From positions 186,001 to 250,000 of the forward strand of contig NZ_KE150486.1 of assembly GCF_000411555.1 (NCBI RefSeq): DNA of 64,000 nt. Reading direction: 5' to 3'. Below, in pieces: positions 5,866-13,656 of this stretch. Below the pieces are notes generated by a model. It was not told the DNA's origin. It worked only from the letters and a program-made list of their open reading frames with translations, and made no database searches. The stretch comes from Atopobium sp. oral taxon 199 str. F0494 (lineage in GTDB: Bacteria; Actinomycetota; Coriobacteriia; Coriobacteriales; Atopobiaceae). Both the position numbers and the translations under genes were made by a program. Position 1 is the first letter of the stretch, and the number at the start of each line of letters is the position of its first letter.

Positions 5866-6117
5866 ATGACTATAGATTTCAAATGGCGTCGGAGGTTATT
5901 GCTAGCTGAAATTATCATATCGGTAGCTGCTTCAATTTTGTTGCAGCTCCAGTTGATAAGTCCAAAGGTTTTTGCATGGTCTTTGGTGCCTGTTACTGTT
6001 CTCTTTCTTGCAGCAACAGTAACAGGAAATGAAACAAAACCGGTATTCAAGATCTTGTCATGTGTACTTTGGCTTGCAATGACGGCATACGCGTTGGTGT
6101 TCTTTTTGAATCAATAG
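5866..6117 (+). CDS. Small hypothetical membrane protein
   Basis: 83 residues from ATG 5866 (the frame is open to a TTG at 5821). Three hydrophobic stretches, about 9-30, 36-54 and 62-80, look like membrane helices, and the N-terminus is basic (KWRRR). There is no clear Shine-Dalgarno sequence and no recognised family. It lies just outside the integrated element, between attR and the Elp3-like gene. It could be a real small membrane protein or a chance AT-rich frame. Confidence 0.4.
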   Translation: MTIDFKWRRRLLLAEIIISVAASILLQLQLISPKVFAWSLVPVTVLFLAATVTGNETKPVFKILSCVLWLAMTAYALVFFLNQ

Positions 6118-6497
6118 TACTGTTGTAAATAGCGCTGTACAAAGCATGGTGCGGTAAGTCTGAGTACAGTGCTTTTACGCTGATTTTGAGAGTGTTATCC
6201 GGGTCAGATGGTTACTGCTGAGTAATCGGCTGTAATGCCGATGAACTCTTGTATTTCTCAGGTTGCTCAATTTAGCACTAGGTGTGCCGATTGGCTGCGC
6301 CCTTTAAATAGCAATCTGATGCTGAAATTTTGAGGTAGGGATTTAAGGGGCAGCTAGGCAGCTTAAAAAAGTGGCAGGCTTCTTATTGATTTTGCCGTTT
6401 CAATCTCTTGCCAGGTTTTAAGAAGGTTTTGTCACCTCTTGTCTGATCAGATAGAGCAGCTGTCATCTGATGCCGGCTTTATTGCATGTATGTAGTT
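6118..6497. other. Gene-free stretch
   Basis: About 380 bp between the small membrane protein and the stop of the Elp3-like gene. No frame with plausible coding character, no tRNA and no strong intrinsic terminator was recognised. Confidence 0.5.
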
Positions 6498-8348
6498 TTA
6501 CAGCTCTTTTTGCTGATATAAGTCGGCATCCTTAAAGCCCTGCGCACGATAGTAAGCGCGTGTGCCAATGGAGCTGATCACATTGAGGGCAGTATAACCT
6601 TCGTCTGCAGCAATCTTACCCGCCTGTACGAGTAGCTTTTGGCCAAGACCCTGATGTTGCGCGGATATGCCTTCTGAGCCCAGAGACAAAGCCTGGCCAT
6701 AAATATGCAGTTCTCGGATCATCGCCTGATCCGGCTGGACTATCAATTCATCGGCATGTACGTCGCATGTGCCTGCCGCCAGCTCATCCCAGTGTGGGAG
6801 TGAGAGCCGACAAAAACCTGCGATTTTGTTATCTCTCGTTACCCACTGCAAAAAGTGCTCATCACTTACGGCAGTAGTATAGGTGTAGTCCTGTAAGCTG
6901 AGCTCAGCTGCACTTACCTGTTGCTGGTTGATCTCCCTGAAGCGGATCTCTTGTACACAGGAAGCCTTTTCCCCATCATTGAGCTCTTGTTCGACCATTT
7001 GGCGCAGGTTTGTGTGTTTGTTGCCCACCAAAATATCGGTGGCACTAATATCGCGGATCATACGAGAAATACGTACGTATGTCGGTGCCGCTAATACGTC
7101 GTGTACCAGCACATCTACCAGCTCGTTTTTGGAGTAGGGCTGCCAGAGTCCCTTCCGGTACTTCTTGACCAGTTGCGTACCGTCTACCAATGCGCAAGGA
7201 TAGAGTTTGATCTCATCGGGAAGATAGCCGGGGTCAGTTACAAAATTGATAAAGTCTTGCTTATCTGCCTCGGGTGTTGCACCTAACAGATTGACCATAA
7301 GGTGCGAGTGGATCTTGAATCCATAGAGGCGAATAAGTGAGAATGCGCGTTTGATCTGCGCGACAGTCATTTGGCGTAAGTTGGCATCAAGAATTTCCTG
7401 CCGGGTACTTTGGATGCCGATTTGGATTTTAGTGCAGCCAAGCTGTCTGAACATGCGCAGGTTTGCGGGTATGATCGTATCAGGGCGCGTTTCTATGACC
7501 AGACCCACTACGCGGCAGGCTGCAGTCTCATTAGCACGTTGCTGTTTAAGAAGATCTTCGAAAGTAGCACGCATATGAGACCATGCAGTTTGGTGTGCTT
7601 GGCTGGTATCGTACAGCCTGTGGAAGGCCTGATTATACGTTACGGCATGCGCGTTGACGGCCGCTTGCTGACGAGCAACAAATGAAGACAGCGCTTCTTC
7701 TGTATTTTGCAATCCAAAAGAGCGATACCAATGCAGGCGCTTCTCGATCTGCTGAGGTGAACGGGGCCAATCATTGAGTGCGCGGAATAACTCGCTTATG
7801 AACCAGTATTGATAGTCCGCAGGATAATCACTCCAGGTGCCACCTAGTACAATAAGCTCGATCTTGTCTGTGGAATGGCCCATCTGATGCAGTGCTTGCA
7901 GACGAGCGGCAACTTGTACGTAAGGGTCAAAGAATGTTTGCTCCGCACGCTGACAGGCCGGCTCGTTGGCAATATAGCTTTTGGGCATGCGTAGATCACA
8001 GGGACAGTACAGGCAATTGCTTGAGCAGGTATGTGGTCGTGTGATGACCGTAATGGTGGCTACACCCGAGGCAGTGCGCCGCGGTTTCATGCGCACCGAG
8101 TGTATAAAGCGCGCTTCCAGCTCGGGCGTAACGTTCCAAGAGCGCCACAGCTCAGCATTTTTGTTCTTGACCTGTAAAAAATAGGGCAGGACAGCACGTT
8201 TGGGAATCTGTTTTGGGCTATCTATGCCACTGATGTTGTTGACAGTACCGCTGTGTGAGCGGAGCAACACCTCAAGCTGATGGGCGTCAAGAGCGCTCTG
8301 AGAGCTCGCGCGAAGTTTCTCTAGTATGTCCCATATGAGTTCGTTCAT
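6498..8348 (-). CDS. Elp3-family radical SAM / GNAT tRNA-modifying enzyme
   Basis: 616 residues from ATG 8348; an upstream ATG at 8429 would overlap the divergent gene and lacks a leader. The radical-SAM centre CSSNCLYCPC lies in a T-C-S-S-N-C-L-Y-C-P-C-D-L-R-M-P-K-S-Y context near residue 110, followed by the Elp3 signature L-G-G-T-W-S-D-Y and I-E-T-R-P-D. The C-terminal ~100 residues form a GNAT acetyltransferase domain (H-Q-G-L-G-Q-K-L-L, Y-Y-R-A-Q-G-F). Elp3 uses acetyl-CoA and SAM radical chemistry to add carboxymethyl to wobble uridine 34 of tRNA. Bacterial stand-alone Elp3 proteins exist, but without the Elongator subunits. Its divergent neighbour resembles Trm9, which acts on the product. 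TATAAT lies six bases upstream of the ATG, so the mRNA may be leaderless. Confidence 0.88.
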   Translation of the reverse strand: MNELIWDILEKLRASSQSALDAHQLEVLLRSHSGTVNNISGIDSPKQIPKRAVLPYFLQVKNKNAELWRSWNVTPELEARFIHSVRMKPRRTASGVATITVITRPHTCSSNCLYCPCDLRMPKSYIANEPACQRAEQTFFDPYVQVAARLQALHQMGHSTDKIELIVLGGTWSDYPADYQYWFISELFRALNDWPRSPQQIEKRLHWYRSFGLQNTEEALSSFVARQQAAVNAHAVTYNQAFHRLYDTSQAHQTAWSHMRATFEDLLKQQRANETAACRVVGLVIETRPDTIIPANLRMFRQLGCTKIQIGIQSTRQEILDANLRQMTVAQIKRAFSLIRLYGFKIHSHLMVNLLGATPEADKQDFINFVTDPGYLPDEIKLYPCALVDGTQLVKKYRKGLWQPYSKNELVDVLVHDVLAAPTYVRISRMIRDISATDILVGNKHTNLRQMVEQELNDGEKASCVQEIRFREINQQQVSAAELSLQDYTYTTAVSDEHFLQWVTRDNKIAGFCRLSLPHWDELAAGTCDVHADELIVQPDQAMIRELHIYGQALSLGSEGISAQHQGLGQKLLVQAGKIAADEGYTALNVISSIGTRAYYRAQGFKDADLYQQKEL

Positions 8349-8354
8349 ACTCGC

Positions 8355-8360
8355 ATTATA
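8355..8360 (-). promoter_or_regulatory. -10 hexamer TATAAT of the Elp3-like gene, leaderless configuration
   Basis: A consensus TATAAT on the minus strand is separated by six bases from the ATG at 8348. Transcription normally starts about seven bases after the -10, which here is the A of the start codon. No Shine-Dalgarno sequence is present and no good -35 is seen. Confidence 0.55.
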
Positions 8361-8405
8361 CGCAGTCAGCCTGACTTCACGTCGGTCGGAGTAGCGATAG
8401 TGAGA

Positions 8406-8411
8406 TAAAAT
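8406..8411 (+). promoter_or_regulatory. -10 hexamer TAAAAT of the Trm9-like gene, leaderless configuration
   Basis: TAAAAT is followed by exactly six bases before ATG 8418, the same geometry as the divergent promoter at 8355-8360. No Shine-Dalgarno sequence precedes this start. Confidence 0.5.
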
Positions 8412-8417
8412 CCACGT

Positions 8418-9218
8418 ATGAATACTCATATGAACATTGCCGGTACCTCATCTGACAGCAAGCAGACCGCGCGTCTGCTCAGCCACATTACCTCTGAGTT
8501 CTATGCGCAGCAGGCTCAGAGCTTCTCTGCCACGCGTCAGGCGCCTTGGCAAGGCTGGCAGCAGTGTTTGGATGCCATGCCTCGCTTTATGGCTGCCGAG
8601 AAGCCCCGTGTGCTTGATGTGGGATGCGGTAACTTACGCTTTGCTCGATTTGTGATGAAATCGGGCGTCAAACCCGCGGCGTATGTTGCGATAGATAATT
8701 GCGAGCCGCTGGTTCACTGCGGAGCGGCGGATGATCGGATTGTCTTTGTCAAAATGGATGTAGTGAACAGCCTGTTGGACAATACGTTGGCGTCTCAGCT
8801 GAAGATGCCGGCCTCTGACTTAGTAGTTGCCTTTGGCTTTATGCACCATGTGCCGGGAGCTCAAAATCGGGTGCAGCTTGTACGTACTCTGCTAGACAAA
8901 ACCAAACCGGGAGGATATCTCTGTATCTCATTTTGGCAATTTATGAACAGTGTCAAATTAGCCGCTAAAGCCAATACAACAACAGCCCAGGCTTTGCAGC
9001 AGCTCCAGATGGACGCAGACGTTTTAGAGGAACACGACTACCTGCTAGGCTGGCAGGACGAAGCTCATGCATGGCGATACTGCCATCACTTTACACAAGA
9101 CGAGCTTGATGACCTCATTGCTCAGCTTGGCTTTCACGTGCTCATATGCGCGCAGTTTAGCGCAGATGGAAAAGATGAAAATCTTAACCGATACCTTGTG
9201 TTCCAACGTGTGCGCTAG
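8418..9218 (+). CDS. Trm9-like class I SAM-dependent methyltransferase
   Basis: 266 residues. Motif I is V-L-D-V-G-C-G-N (about 63-70), followed by an acidic motif II (A-I-D-N-C) and F-G-F-M-H-H-V-P (about 140-147). Upstream, F-Y-A-Q-Q-A-Q-S-F-S-A-T-R-Q-A-P-W (about 26-42) matches the F-x-x-T-R-x-x-x-W signature that precedes motif I in Trm9/ALKBH8 methyltransferases, and the C-terminus N-R-Y-L-V-F resembles their R-Y-Y-x-x-F ending. Trm9 esterifies 5-carboxymethyluridine at tRNA position 34, the product of Elp3. It is divergent from an Elp3 homologue with 69 bp between starts, so a joint tRNA wobble-uridine pathway is likely. The substrate is inferred; a general methyltransferase role is possible. 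Confidence 0.75.
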   Translation: MNTHMNIAGTSSDSKQTARLLSHITSEFYAQQAQSFSATRQAPWQGWQQCLDAMPRFMAAEKPRVLDVGCGNLRFARFVMKSGVKPAAYVAIDNCEPLVHCGAADDRIVFVKMDVVNSLLDNTLASQLKMPASDLVVAFGFMHHVPGAQNRVQLVRTLLDKTKPGGYLCISFWQFMNSVKLAAKANTTTAQALQQLQMDADVLEEHDYLLGWQDEAHAWRYCHHFTQDELDDLIAQLGFHVLICAQFSADGKDENLNRYLVFQRVR

Positions 9219-9320
9219 TACTTTTTATGCTTTTATGTACTAGCGCGAAGACTGCAAGATTACCTGTGACAGTGACTGTTGTACAGCAGAAGTTTTCGTC
9301 TCAAAATGTTGTCAGAAGAT

Positions 9321-9371
9321 AGTTAGAATAAGCTAACTTGTGGGTATTACTACTAGCAAGGTAGCAATACC
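9321..9371. promoter_or_regulatory. Two inverted repeats upstream of ahpC, candidate peroxide-regulator operators
   Basis: AGTTAG/CTAACT (9321-9326, 9333-9338) is a perfect 6-bp inverted repeat. GGTATTACTAC/GTAGCAATACC (9343-9353, 9361-9371) is an 11-bp inverted repeat with one mismatch. Both lie in the 190-bp promoter region of the peroxiredoxin gene. Neither matches a PerR box; OxyR or a rubrerythrin-type regulator are possibilities, but no regulator gene is adjacent. Confidence 0.45.
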
Positions 9372-9409
9372 TTGACGTTGTCTGATAACCCCGACTGAAG
9401 GAGGACGAC

Positions 9410-9973
9410 ATGTCCCAGATTGGCAACGAAATCAAAGATTTTACGGTGCAGGCTTTCCAAAACAATGAAATCAAGACTGTCTCAAAAGCAGACACGCTGG
9501 GGAAGTGGAGCCTTTTCTTCTTCTATCCGGCTGACTTTACGTTTGTCTGTCCGACCGAGCTTGAGGATCTTGCAGAAAACTACAGCAAATTCCAAGAAAT
9601 CGACGCGGAGATTTATTCCGTTTCCTGCGACACTGAATTCGTGCATAAGGCATGGCATGATGAGTCCGAGCGTATCTCTAAGGTAACCTATCCGATGCTC
9701 GCCGATCCCGCGCAGGTGCTTGCAAGAAACTTTGGCGTTTTGATAGAGGAAGCCGGTCAGGCTGAGCGTGGCGCATTTATCGTTGATCCTGAAGGCGTCA
9801 TTCAAGTTGAGATGGTCACCGCCGGTGGCATCGGTCGCAATGCCGATGAGCTTTTGCGCCTGCTTCAGGCTGCTCAATTTGTCGCGCAATATGGCGATCA
9901 GGTATGTCCTGCCAAGTGGCACCCCGGCGCCGAAACTTTGAAGCCGGGTCTTGACCTTGTCGGTCAGCTGTAA
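9410..9973 (+). CDS. ahpC: Alkyl hydroperoxide reductase C, typical 2-Cys peroxiredoxin
   Basis: 187 residues, the usual AhpC length, with AGGAGG just upstream. The peroxidatic cysteine is in FTFVCPTE (Cys47) and the resolving cysteine is in QVCPAKW (Cys166). The P-x-x-x-T/F-V-C-P frame and the R of the active site (N-A-D-E-L-L-R region) are present. It reduces H2O2 and organic peroxides in the cytoplasm. The usual partner AhpF is not adjacent, so electrons must come from an unlinked AhpF or thioredoxin system. It is monocistronic, with an intrinsic terminator at 10039-10075. Confidence 0.96.
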   Translation: MSQIGNEIKDFTVQAFQNNEIKTVSKADTLGKWSLFFFYPADFTFVCPTELEDLAENYSKFQEIDAEIYSVSCDTEFVHKAWHDESERISKVTYPMLADPAQVLARNFGVLIEEAGQAERGAFIVDPEGVIQVEMVTAGGIGRNADELLRLLQAAQFVAQYGDQVCPAKWHPGAETLKPGLDLVGQL

Positions 9974-10038
9974 GAAGACAAGAAAGCATGTAATGCATGC
10001 TGGCGCTCTGAAGTAAATACAGTGCACGCTCCCAGCGA

Positions 10039-10075
10039 ACGACAGGTCCCCTTAAGGACCTGTCGTTTTCTTTAT
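10039..10075 (+). terminator. Intrinsic terminator of ahpC
   Basis: ACGACAGGTCC/GGACCTGTCGT (10039-10049, 10056-10066), an 11-bp perfect stem with a six-base loop, is followed by TTTCTTT. Confidence 0.9.
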
Positions 10076-10197
10076 CGTCCGGCTATTTTGTGGGCTTCTG
10101 CATAAGGACGGATTTTTTCTACCGTTGACGGAGGTTCCACCTTGAAAAAATGCAACTAACTAGGAATGATGGATAGTGGTGAAAGGAGGTGAGGAAT

Positions 10198-10536
10198 ATG
10201 GGAAACACAAAAAAGATTTTCCTTTTTTGCAGTGCTGGAATGTCTACAAGTATGTTGGCATATGCAATGCAGCAGGTAGCTGATAATCATAAGTTGCCGA
10301 TTACCGTTGAGGCGAAGCCGGTTGACTCTATCGGGCAAATCATTGAGGCCGAACGTCCTGACTGCATTCTTCTGGGCCCCCAAGTCTCACATATGTATAG
10401 CGAAACAGTTAAAAGGTTCGGCCCGACGGGAATACCCATCAGCCTTATTGATAAAGAATCATATGGTTTGATGGACGGAGAGAAGGTCCTTAAAAAGGCC
10501 ATTCTCCTTATCAAACAGGCCAAATCAGCACAGTAA
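10198..10536 (+). CDS. PTS lactose/cellobiose-family EIIB
   Basis: 112 residues. ATG 10198 follows AGGAGGTGAGG; the in-frame GTG at 10189 lies inside the ribosome binding site and is less likely. The phosphocysteine loop is I-F-L-F-C-S-A-G-M-S-T-S near residue 11, as in cellobiose/chitobiose EIIB. It passes phosphate from a Lac-type EIIA to the EIIC-bound sugar. The EIIC follows after 43 bp; no Lac-type EIIA is in the operon or elsewhere in the window. It is the first gene of the run that includes the glycosylasparaginase and the dipeptidase. Confidence 0.92.
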   Translation: MGNTKKIFLFCSAGMSTSMLAYAMQQVADNHKLPITVEAKPVDSIGQIIEAERPDCILLGPQVSHMYSETVKRFGPTGIPISLIDKESYGLMDGEKVLKKAILLIKQAKSAQ

Positions 10537-10579
10537 GACAAAACAGTATCGGATCTTTGCGTGGATTGGAGAAAGCACC

Positions 10580-11959
10580 ATGATGGAACGGCTTGAAAAA
10601 ATGCTGTTGCCGCTTGCGGAAGCTATTGGTAAGAACAAGTATCTTGTTGCGCTTCGCGACGGCTTTCTTGTTCTGACGCCCTTGCTTATCGCTGGCTCGA
10701 TTTTCCTACTCATTGCCAACTTTCCTATTCCGGCTTGGACGGAGTGGCTTTCCTCCGTTGTCATCAATCAAAGTACTGGTGAAACGCTCGAAGCCTTTGT
10801 GTCTAAACCCTCGTCGGCAACCTTTTCAATTATGGCAATCTTTGCTGTGATCGGCATTGCTTATTCATTTGCGCGTGAGATGAAGACGGATAAGATTTTT
10901 GCCGCGGCGACTGCGGTCATGTCCTGGTTCCTTCTTATGCCGTACTGGGTGAACGGATCTGCGCTTATCAATGGCGAGAAGACTGCTGTGACTATTCCAG
11001 GCATCTCTACCGGATGGGTCGGCGCTAAAGGTATCTTTATCGGCATTATCTGTGCTTTTGTATCTGTTCACATTTATAAATGGGTTGAAGACAGGGGCTG
11101 GACTATCAAGATGCCTCCCGGAGTACCTCCCACTGTCGTCAAGTCTTTCTCAGCACTTATTCCTGCCTGCGTTGTTATGATTGTTTTCTTTAGCATCAAC
11201 CTCGTGCTCGGTCTTGCGCAAACCGATGCGTTTACCATCGTTTACAAGTTTTTGCAGACGCCGCTTCTCAATCTTGGTGATACGCTAGGGGCTATGGTAG
11301 TTGCCTATATCTTCCTGCACCTTTTCTGGTTCTTTGGCATCAACGGCGGTTCTGTGGTAGGCGCCGTATTCAATCCTATTCTTCAGACGCTTTCAGCTGA
11401 AAACGTAGCTTTCTTTACCACTGGGGCTGGATCCCCTCACATTATCTGTCAACAGTTCCAAGATCTCTTTGCAACTTTTGGCGGCTGTGGCTCAACGCTT
11501 TCTCTTGTTATTGCCATGTTTATGGTTTGCAAGTCTGAGCGCATAAAGAAACTTTCAAAGTTGGCTCTCGTGCCCGGTATTTTTGGCATCAACGAACCAA
11601 TTGTCTTCGGCCTTCCCCTTGTGCTGAACCCCGCGATGTTAATTCCCTTTATGCTGGTTCCGACGCTCAACATCGTAATTTCTTATGCCTGTATGTCGCT
11701 CGGACTGGTTCCGGTATGTTCAGGTATCAATATTCCCTGGACGATGCCGGTTATTATTTCCGGTTTCCTAGCTACCAACTGGGCCGGTGCGCTCCTGCAA
11801 GCGCTCCTTCTTGTTATGGGCGTCTTTATCTACATACCGTTTATTAAGGCTATGGATAACGAATATCTTAAGGAAGAGCGGGAGAGCGTTGCCAAGATGG
11901 CCAAGACTGATGAGGCTGACGATATCGACCTCGATAACCTTTCCTTTGATGACCTGTGA
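10580..11959 (+). CDS. PTS lactose/cellobiose-family EIIC permease
   Basis: 459 residues (459 or 458, two adjacent ATGs after GGAG), the normal length. Ten or so hydrophobic segments, an N-terminal amphipathic stretch (L-x-P-L-A-E-A-I-G-K-N-K-Y-L-x-A-L-R-D-G), the N-G-G-S motif in FWFFGINGGS and the late F-G-I-N-E-P-I-V-F-G-L-P signature are those of cellobiose/diacetylchitobiose EIIC proteins. The C-terminus is an acidic cytoplasmic tail. The family carries disaccharides and related glycosides such as GlcNAc compounds, which fits a glycosyl-asparagine substrate given the downstream genes. The substrate is inferred. Confidence 0.92.
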   Translation: MMERLEKMLLPLAEAIGKNKYLVALRDGFLVLTPLLIAGSIFLLIANFPIPAWTEWLSSVVINQSTGETLEAFVSKPSSATFSIMAIFAVIGIAYSFAREMKTDKIFAAATAVMSWFLLMPYWVNGSALINGEKTAVTIPGISTGWVGAKGIFIGIICAFVSVHIYKWVEDRGWTIKMPPGVPPTVVKSFSALIPACVVMIVFFSINLVLGLAQTDAFTIVYKFLQTPLLNLGDTLGAMVVAYIFLHLFWFFGINGGSVVGAVFNPILQTLSAENVAFFTTGAGSPHIICQQFQDLFATFGGCGSTLSLVIAMFMVCKSERIKKLSKLALVPGIFGINEPIVFGLPLVLNPAMLIPFMLVPTLNIVISYACMSLGLVPVCSGINIPWTMPVIISGFLATNWAGALLQALLLVMGVFIYIPFIKAMDNEYLKEERESVAKMAKTDEADDIDLDNLSFDDL

Positions 11960-12032
11960 TGCGTACGATTTTCGTTTTGATTTTGAATGCAAGTACGCGC
12001 GGTTAGACGCGTTTGGAAGGCGGGATTTGCAT

Positions 12033-12560
12033 ATGAAGATAGTGATGGTATTCGATCAGATCCAGGCGGGCGCTGGCATTAAAGATGATCATATGGTTCC
12101 TTTAGGAATCATGAAGGGTGCCGTTGGACCCGCAATCATGATGGAGCCATATTTGAAGGCAATTGACGGTCATGTTCTGGCGTGTTTGTACTGTGGCGAC
12201 GGCTACTATGCTCAAAACAGACAGGAATGCCTTCGCAAGTATTGCGCTATGGTCGAGAAGATAAAGCCTGACGTAGTCATATGCGGTCCCGCTTTCAATT
12301 ACCTTGGTTTTGGTCGTATGGCTGCTGAAGTTGCTCTTGCCGTACAGGAGACGGGTACATCTCAGGCAATTGCAGCACTCTCCGAGGAAAACGAAGAGAC
12401 TATTGCTGTCTACAAAGACCGCGTGCCATTGGTGAAAACTCCCAAGAAGGGCGGGATTGGCCTTGACCGTTCATTGCGCGCGATTTGTGATCTGGCTGAT
12501 GCGTTGCATTCCGGTGACAGTGTCCGTATCAGCGAACTTCAAAAGGAATATTGCTTCTAA
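12033..12560 (+). CDS. Stand-alone GrdB-like N-terminal domain protein
   Basis: 175 residues from ATG 12033 (GGAAGG upstream; the frame is open further 5' inside the EIIC gene). The sequence (V-F-D-Q-I-Q-A-G-A-G, G-A-V-G-P-A-I-M, CGDGYYAQN, K-P-D-V-V-I-C-G-P-A-F-N-Y-L-G-F-G) follows the first domain of the glycine/sarcosine/betaine reductase component B. GrdB itself is about 430 residues, with a selenocysteine in its C-terminal part. Here a TAA ends the protein before that region, so it cannot do GrdB redox chemistry. It may bind or cleave a C-N bonded amino compound, which would fit the neighbours; this is speculative. Confidence 0.7.
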   Translation: MKIVMVFDQIQAGAGIKDDHMVPLGIMKGAVGPAIMMEPYLKAIDGHVLACLYCGDGYYAQNRQECLRKYCAMVEKIKPDVVICGPAFNYLGFGRMAAEVALAVQETGTSQAIAALSEENEETIAVYKDRVPLVKTPKKGGIGLDRSLRAICDLADALHSGDSVRISELQKEYCF

Positions 12561-12685
12561 CGCGCTGCAAAGAGGCGTATACAAAAAAGAAATGTACACA
12601 AAATAATCGAACGTGTAGCAGCGGCAAACGATAAAGCAGTGACTTCGGGCTAAAGAGAGATTTAAAAGAACGGAGGACGGATAGT

Positions 12686-13654
12686 ATGTGGGGAATTATT
12701 GCTACATGGCGTATGGCGTTGGAAGGCGTCTCCGGAGCGGCGCGTATGCTTGTAGAAGGTGAGTCGGCAGGTGATGCCGTTGAAGCCGCCGTCCGTAAAG
12801 TGGAGGATTTCCCGTATTACAAATCCGTAGGTTTTGGTGGTCTTCCCAATGCTGAAGGAGACGTAGAGCTTGATGCCGGCTTTATGGACGGCGATACACT
12901 TGCTTTCGGTTCCGTTGGGGCTCTCAAGGATTTTGCAAATCCCGTATCTATTGCCCGCGCTCTTTCCCAAACTACTGCCAATTGCGTGCTGATGGGAGAA
13001 GGTGCCGAGAAGTATGCGGCACGTCAGGGGTTTGAGCGCAAAACGATGCTTACTGACCGAGCGAGAATTCGCTATATGAACCGTCTCAAAACTGATGGCG
13101 GCACAGCTATTCATACGGATCTGAAACCCTATGCGGGTCACGATACTGTTGGTATGGTGTGTCTGGATGCTAAGGGTACGATTGCCTCGGCAACTTCTAC
13201 CAGTGGACTGTTTATGAAACGTCCTGGACGCATTGGTGATTCTCCCATATGTGGAGCGGGACTTTATGCCGATAGTTGTCGTGGTGGTGCCACAGTAACA
13301 GGTCTGGGTGAGGACTGCATGAGAGGCTGCATCTCATATGAGGTGGTACGGCTTATGGGAGAGGGTCTGAGACCTCAGGAAGCATGCGAGCAAGCAGTTG
13401 CCGCTCTTGATGAGAAGCTCAGGCGCGTGCGTGGCTCTGCAGGAGACCTTTCAATCGTTGCTATGAATGCTCAGGGAGCATGGGGTGCGGCTACCAATAT
13501 AGACGGATTTTCCTTTGTGGTGGCTACAGAAGAACTTGCACCTGTCGTGTACGTTGCAGAGCGCCAAGGCTCCCATACCGTCTATCAACCGGCCACGAAA
13601 GCGTGGCTTGATGAATACATGACAGCGCGTACTGCGCCGGTGGAGCTGATATAA
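12686..13654 (+). CDS. N4-(beta-N-acetylglucosaminyl)-L-asparaginase (glycosylasparaginase)
   Basis: 322 residues, with GGAGG upstream of ATG 12686. The Ntn-hydrolase signature G-H-D-T-V-G-M-V places the autocatalytic cleavage before Thr154, which becomes the nucleophile. R-P-G-R-I-G-D-S-P (about 180) and G-x-G-E are the substrate-binding segments of this family. The enzyme hydrolyses the amide between Asn and GlcNAc in GlcNAc-Asn, giving aspartate and an amino sugar. The N-terminus starts directly at the fold (W-G-I-I-A-T-W), without a signal peptide, so it is cytoplasmic. It lies downstream of a PTS and 2 bp before a dipeptidase gene, which suggests catabolism of imported glycosylated asparagine. 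Confidence 0.9.
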   Translation: MWGIIATWRMALEGVSGAARMLVEGESAGDAVEAAVRKVEDFPYYKSVGFGGLPNAEGDVELDAGFMDGDTLAFGSVGALKDFANPVSIARALSQTTANCVLMGEGAEKYAARQGFERKTMLTDRARIRYMNRLKTDGGTAIHTDLKPYAGHDTVGMVCLDAKGTIASATSTSGLFMKRPGRIGDSPICGAGLYADSCRGGATVTGLGEDCMRGCISYEVVRLMGEGLRPQEACEQAVAALDEKLRRVRGSAGDLSIVAMNAQGAWGAATNIDGFSFVVATEELAPVVYVAERQGSHTVYQPATKAWLDEYMTARTAPVELI

Positions 13655-13656
13655 AA

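Noticed and set aside
12558-12685. Selenocysteine read-through extending the GrdB-like protein
   Set aside because: The stop codon is TAA, not TGA, and the following sequence has no GrdB C-terminal similarity.
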